Below, piece after piece: positions 44,233-45,444 of a stretch of DNA of 45,444 bases. A program made the translations under genes and the position numbers. Source of the DNA: Lentimicrobiaceae bacterium. GTDB taxonomy: Bacteria > Bacteroidota > Bacteroidia > Bacteroidales > F082. A model generated the notes under the pieces. The model was given only the letters and a program-made list of their open reading frames with translations, was not told the DNA's origin and did no database searches. Where the stretch lies: positions 1-45,444 of the forward strand of contig SUWS01000018.1 of the NCBI GenBank assembly GCA_015061365.1, in the 5' to 3' direction. The number at the start of each line of letters is the position of its first letter. Position 1 is the first letter of the stretch.

Positions 44233-45213
44233 ATGGTAACATTAATAGAAATAATAGCAAACTTAATAATTGTCGCTTTCGCGATGGCTGCTATCGCGCT
44301 GATTGTAGCGTTAATATCATTAGCGGCGACTTTGTTCGGAAAGAAATTCAAAGCGTTTTTCAAGAAAGGACTTTGGTTCATGCTCCTCGTCCCTCTCCTA
44401 TTCGCTTACGGAATTTTTATCGAGAGGAATCAATGTCAGGTTGTAAACGTAAATATTGAAAGTGAGAAGGTTCCGGAATCGTTCAACGATTATAAGATCG
44501 TGCAAATATCTGACTTACATCTTCATTCATTTAAAGGCAGAAACAAGACTTTACAGAAATTCGTCGATGTCATCAACGAACAAAACGCTGATATTGTAGT
44601 CTTTACCGGCGACTTGGTCTCATACGGTCCTTGGGAATTGGACGGATTGGACACAATATTGTCGAAGATAAAAGCCAAAGACGGAGTGTATTCCGTTTTA
44701 GGAAATCACGACTACAGCGCATACAGCAACTTCCCCGATTCCATTCAGTGGCAATATGTTGAGGAGCTGAAGCTGCGACAAGAAAATATGGGTTGGGATT
44801 TGCTTTTGGACGAGAACGTAAACATAATCCGTGACAACGACACCATTTCTTTAATAGGGGTCGAAAACATCTCGACGCATCGAGCCTTCCTTTCTTACGG
44901 CAACCTTCAGAAGGCGATGCAGAATGCAGACGGTTCTTACAAAATACTTTTAAGTCACGACCCGACACATTGGGAGTTGGAAGTGAAAGACACTCCAGAA
45001 ATCGACTTGATGCTTTCTGGCCACACCCACGCGATGCAGTTTTCTATCTTCGGATGGTCGCCGTCGTCATTCATATTCAAGGAAGTAGCAGGATTATTTC
45101 AGCATGAAGATCAATATCTTTATGTGAATATCGGATTAGGAGAAACCTTGATGAAAGCCAGAATCGGGACGAAACCGGAAATTACGGTGATTCAATTGAC
45201 AATTAACAATTGA
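44233..45213 (+). CDS. Membrane-anchored metallophosphoesterase (YkuE-like)
   Basis: 326 residues. Two N-terminal membrane segments (about 5-35 and 46-62) are followed by a calcineurin-like phosphoesterase domain. Metal motifs: DLHLH (Asp94, His96), GDLVS (Asp127), GNHDY (Asn158, His159), LSHDP and SGHTHAMQ. The family often acts on lipid or nucleotide phosphates at the membrane; the substrate here is unknown. The C-terminal residues LTINN and the stop are encoded by an AATTGACAATT repeat tract. Confidence 0.93.
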   Translation: MVTLIEIIANLIIVAFAMAAIALIVALISLAATLFGKKFKAFFKKGLWFMLLVPLLFAYGIFIERNQCQVVNVNIESEKVPESFNDYKIVQISDLHLHSFKGRNKTLQKFVDVINEQNADIVVFTGDLVSYGPWELDGLDTILSKIKAKDGVYSVLGNHDYSAYSNFPDSIQWQYVEELKLRQENMGWDLLLDENVNIIRDNDTISLIGVENISTHRAFLSYGNLQKAMQNADGSYKILLSHDPTHWELEVKDTPEIDLMLSGHTHAMQFSIFGWSPSSFIFKEVAGLFQHEDQYLYVNIGLGETLMKARIGTKPEITVIQLTINN

Positions 45214-45231
45214 CAATTGACAATTAAGAAT
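45195..45231. repeat. AATTGAC heptad tract
   Basis: Repeated AATTGAC/AATTAAC words spanning the stop codon of the phosphoesterase gene. The 7-base period is nearly perfect. Confidence 0.88.
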
Positions 45232-45284
45232 GTAGGACGGACATATTACACCGATGAAAATAAAAGAGATGTAATTGGTGCGCC
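45232..45284 (+). repeat. Palindromic element copy 3
   Basis: GTAGGACGGACATATTACAC, loop GATGAAAATAAAAGAGA, then TGTAATTGGTGCGCC. It aligns with copies 1 and 2 and ends the phosphoesterase unit, but lacks the T run seen at copy 1. Confidence 0.75.
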
Positions 45285-45328
45285 TTGACAATTATGAATG
45301 TAGGGATACGTTAAATATGTCAAATTCA

Positions 45329-45444
45329 TTAGAATCTGAATTTCACTGAGCAGAAGATTTCCATCGGGCGTATTTCATAGATGGATTCTACGATAGAAAA
45401 CGCTCCGGAATAATATGAGACGTACGATTTATTGTTGAAGATAT
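45329..45444 (-). CDS. 3' end of a probable outer-membrane beta-barrel gene (partial)
   Basis: One minus-strand frame is open from the right edge to a TAA at 45329-45331. Its end reads SIYEIRPMEIFCSVKFRF, closing with Phe and alternating residues. This resembles the barrel end of the TonB-dependent receptor at 2159 (ESIYQLPLMPSLGLTLSF), so an outer-membrane receptor is likely. Only 38 codons are visible. The stop adjoins an AGAATCTGA word. Confidence 0.5.
   Translation of the reverse strand, partial: IFNNKSYVSYYSGAFSIVESIYEIRPMEIFCSVKFRF

Overview
The window reads as a chromosomal segment of a low-GC member of the Bacteroidota, most likely Bacteroidales. The reasons are the promoter style (-7 boxes of the form TAnnTTTG, with TTG about 17-20 bases upstream in the better ones), A/T-rich start regions without strong Shine-Dalgarno sequences, a TonB-dependent receptor with a CarboxypepD_reg-like domain, a type IX secretion C-terminal domain, a TPR/transmembrane/coiled-coil/HTH lipoprotein regulator, DUF4290, DUF3244-like and PCMD-like proteins, and zinc-free ribosomal proteins L36 and S14.

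Layout. Bases 1-24.2 kb are all on the minus strand: ptrB-like oligopeptidase with a TonB-dependent receptor upstream (one operon); enolase; then a complete, collinear str-S10-spc-alpha cluster (rpsL-rpsG-fusA-rpsJ to rpoA-rplQ, 33 genes including secY, map, infA and the short rpmJ). It starts from a strong promoter near 24.45 kb and ends at a terminator near 6.15 kb. Bases 24.7-39.1 kb are on the plus strand: pcrA/uvrD helicase, DUF4290, murA (active-site Cys replaced by Asp), rpe, two tandem pepD paralogues, rpmH, a large TPR-HTH lipoprotein regulator, a small secreted DUF3244-like protein and a T9SS-exported protein. Bases 39.5-42.7 kb are on the minus strand: a YihY/BrkB membrane protein with a DUF819 membrane protein upstream, and a PCMD-like secreted protein. 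Bases 42.9-45.2 kb hold a RelE-type toxin-antitoxin pair, a decayed isoprenylcysteine methyltransferase-like gene on the minus strand, a GC-rich structured element and a metallophosphoesterase. The right edge carries the 3' end of a probable outer-membrane barrel gene.

The first 30 kb are mostly conserved housekeeping DNA. The unusual biology is in the spacers and the accessory half. Nearly every spacer outside the ribosomal cluster holds low-complexity tracts built from 7-base (sometimes 8-base) words, with several distinct word families reused at different loci. Several genes stop inside such a tract. Inverted copies form hairpins between genes. The same words, and two kinds of palindromic element, also lie in frame inside proteins: three large inserts in the TPR regulator (33.78-34.98 kb) and one in a loop of the DUF819 protein (about 41.02-41.11 kb). 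A ~52-bp palindrome occurs three times (39.17, 41.02 and 45.23 kb), once inside a gene and once placed as a terminator. This mobile or expanding repeat system, tolerated inside proteins much as Rickettsia palindromic elements are, is the best candidate for something undescribed.

Limits: all family calls are from reading translations and motifs by eye. No database search, folding calculation or alignment program was used.
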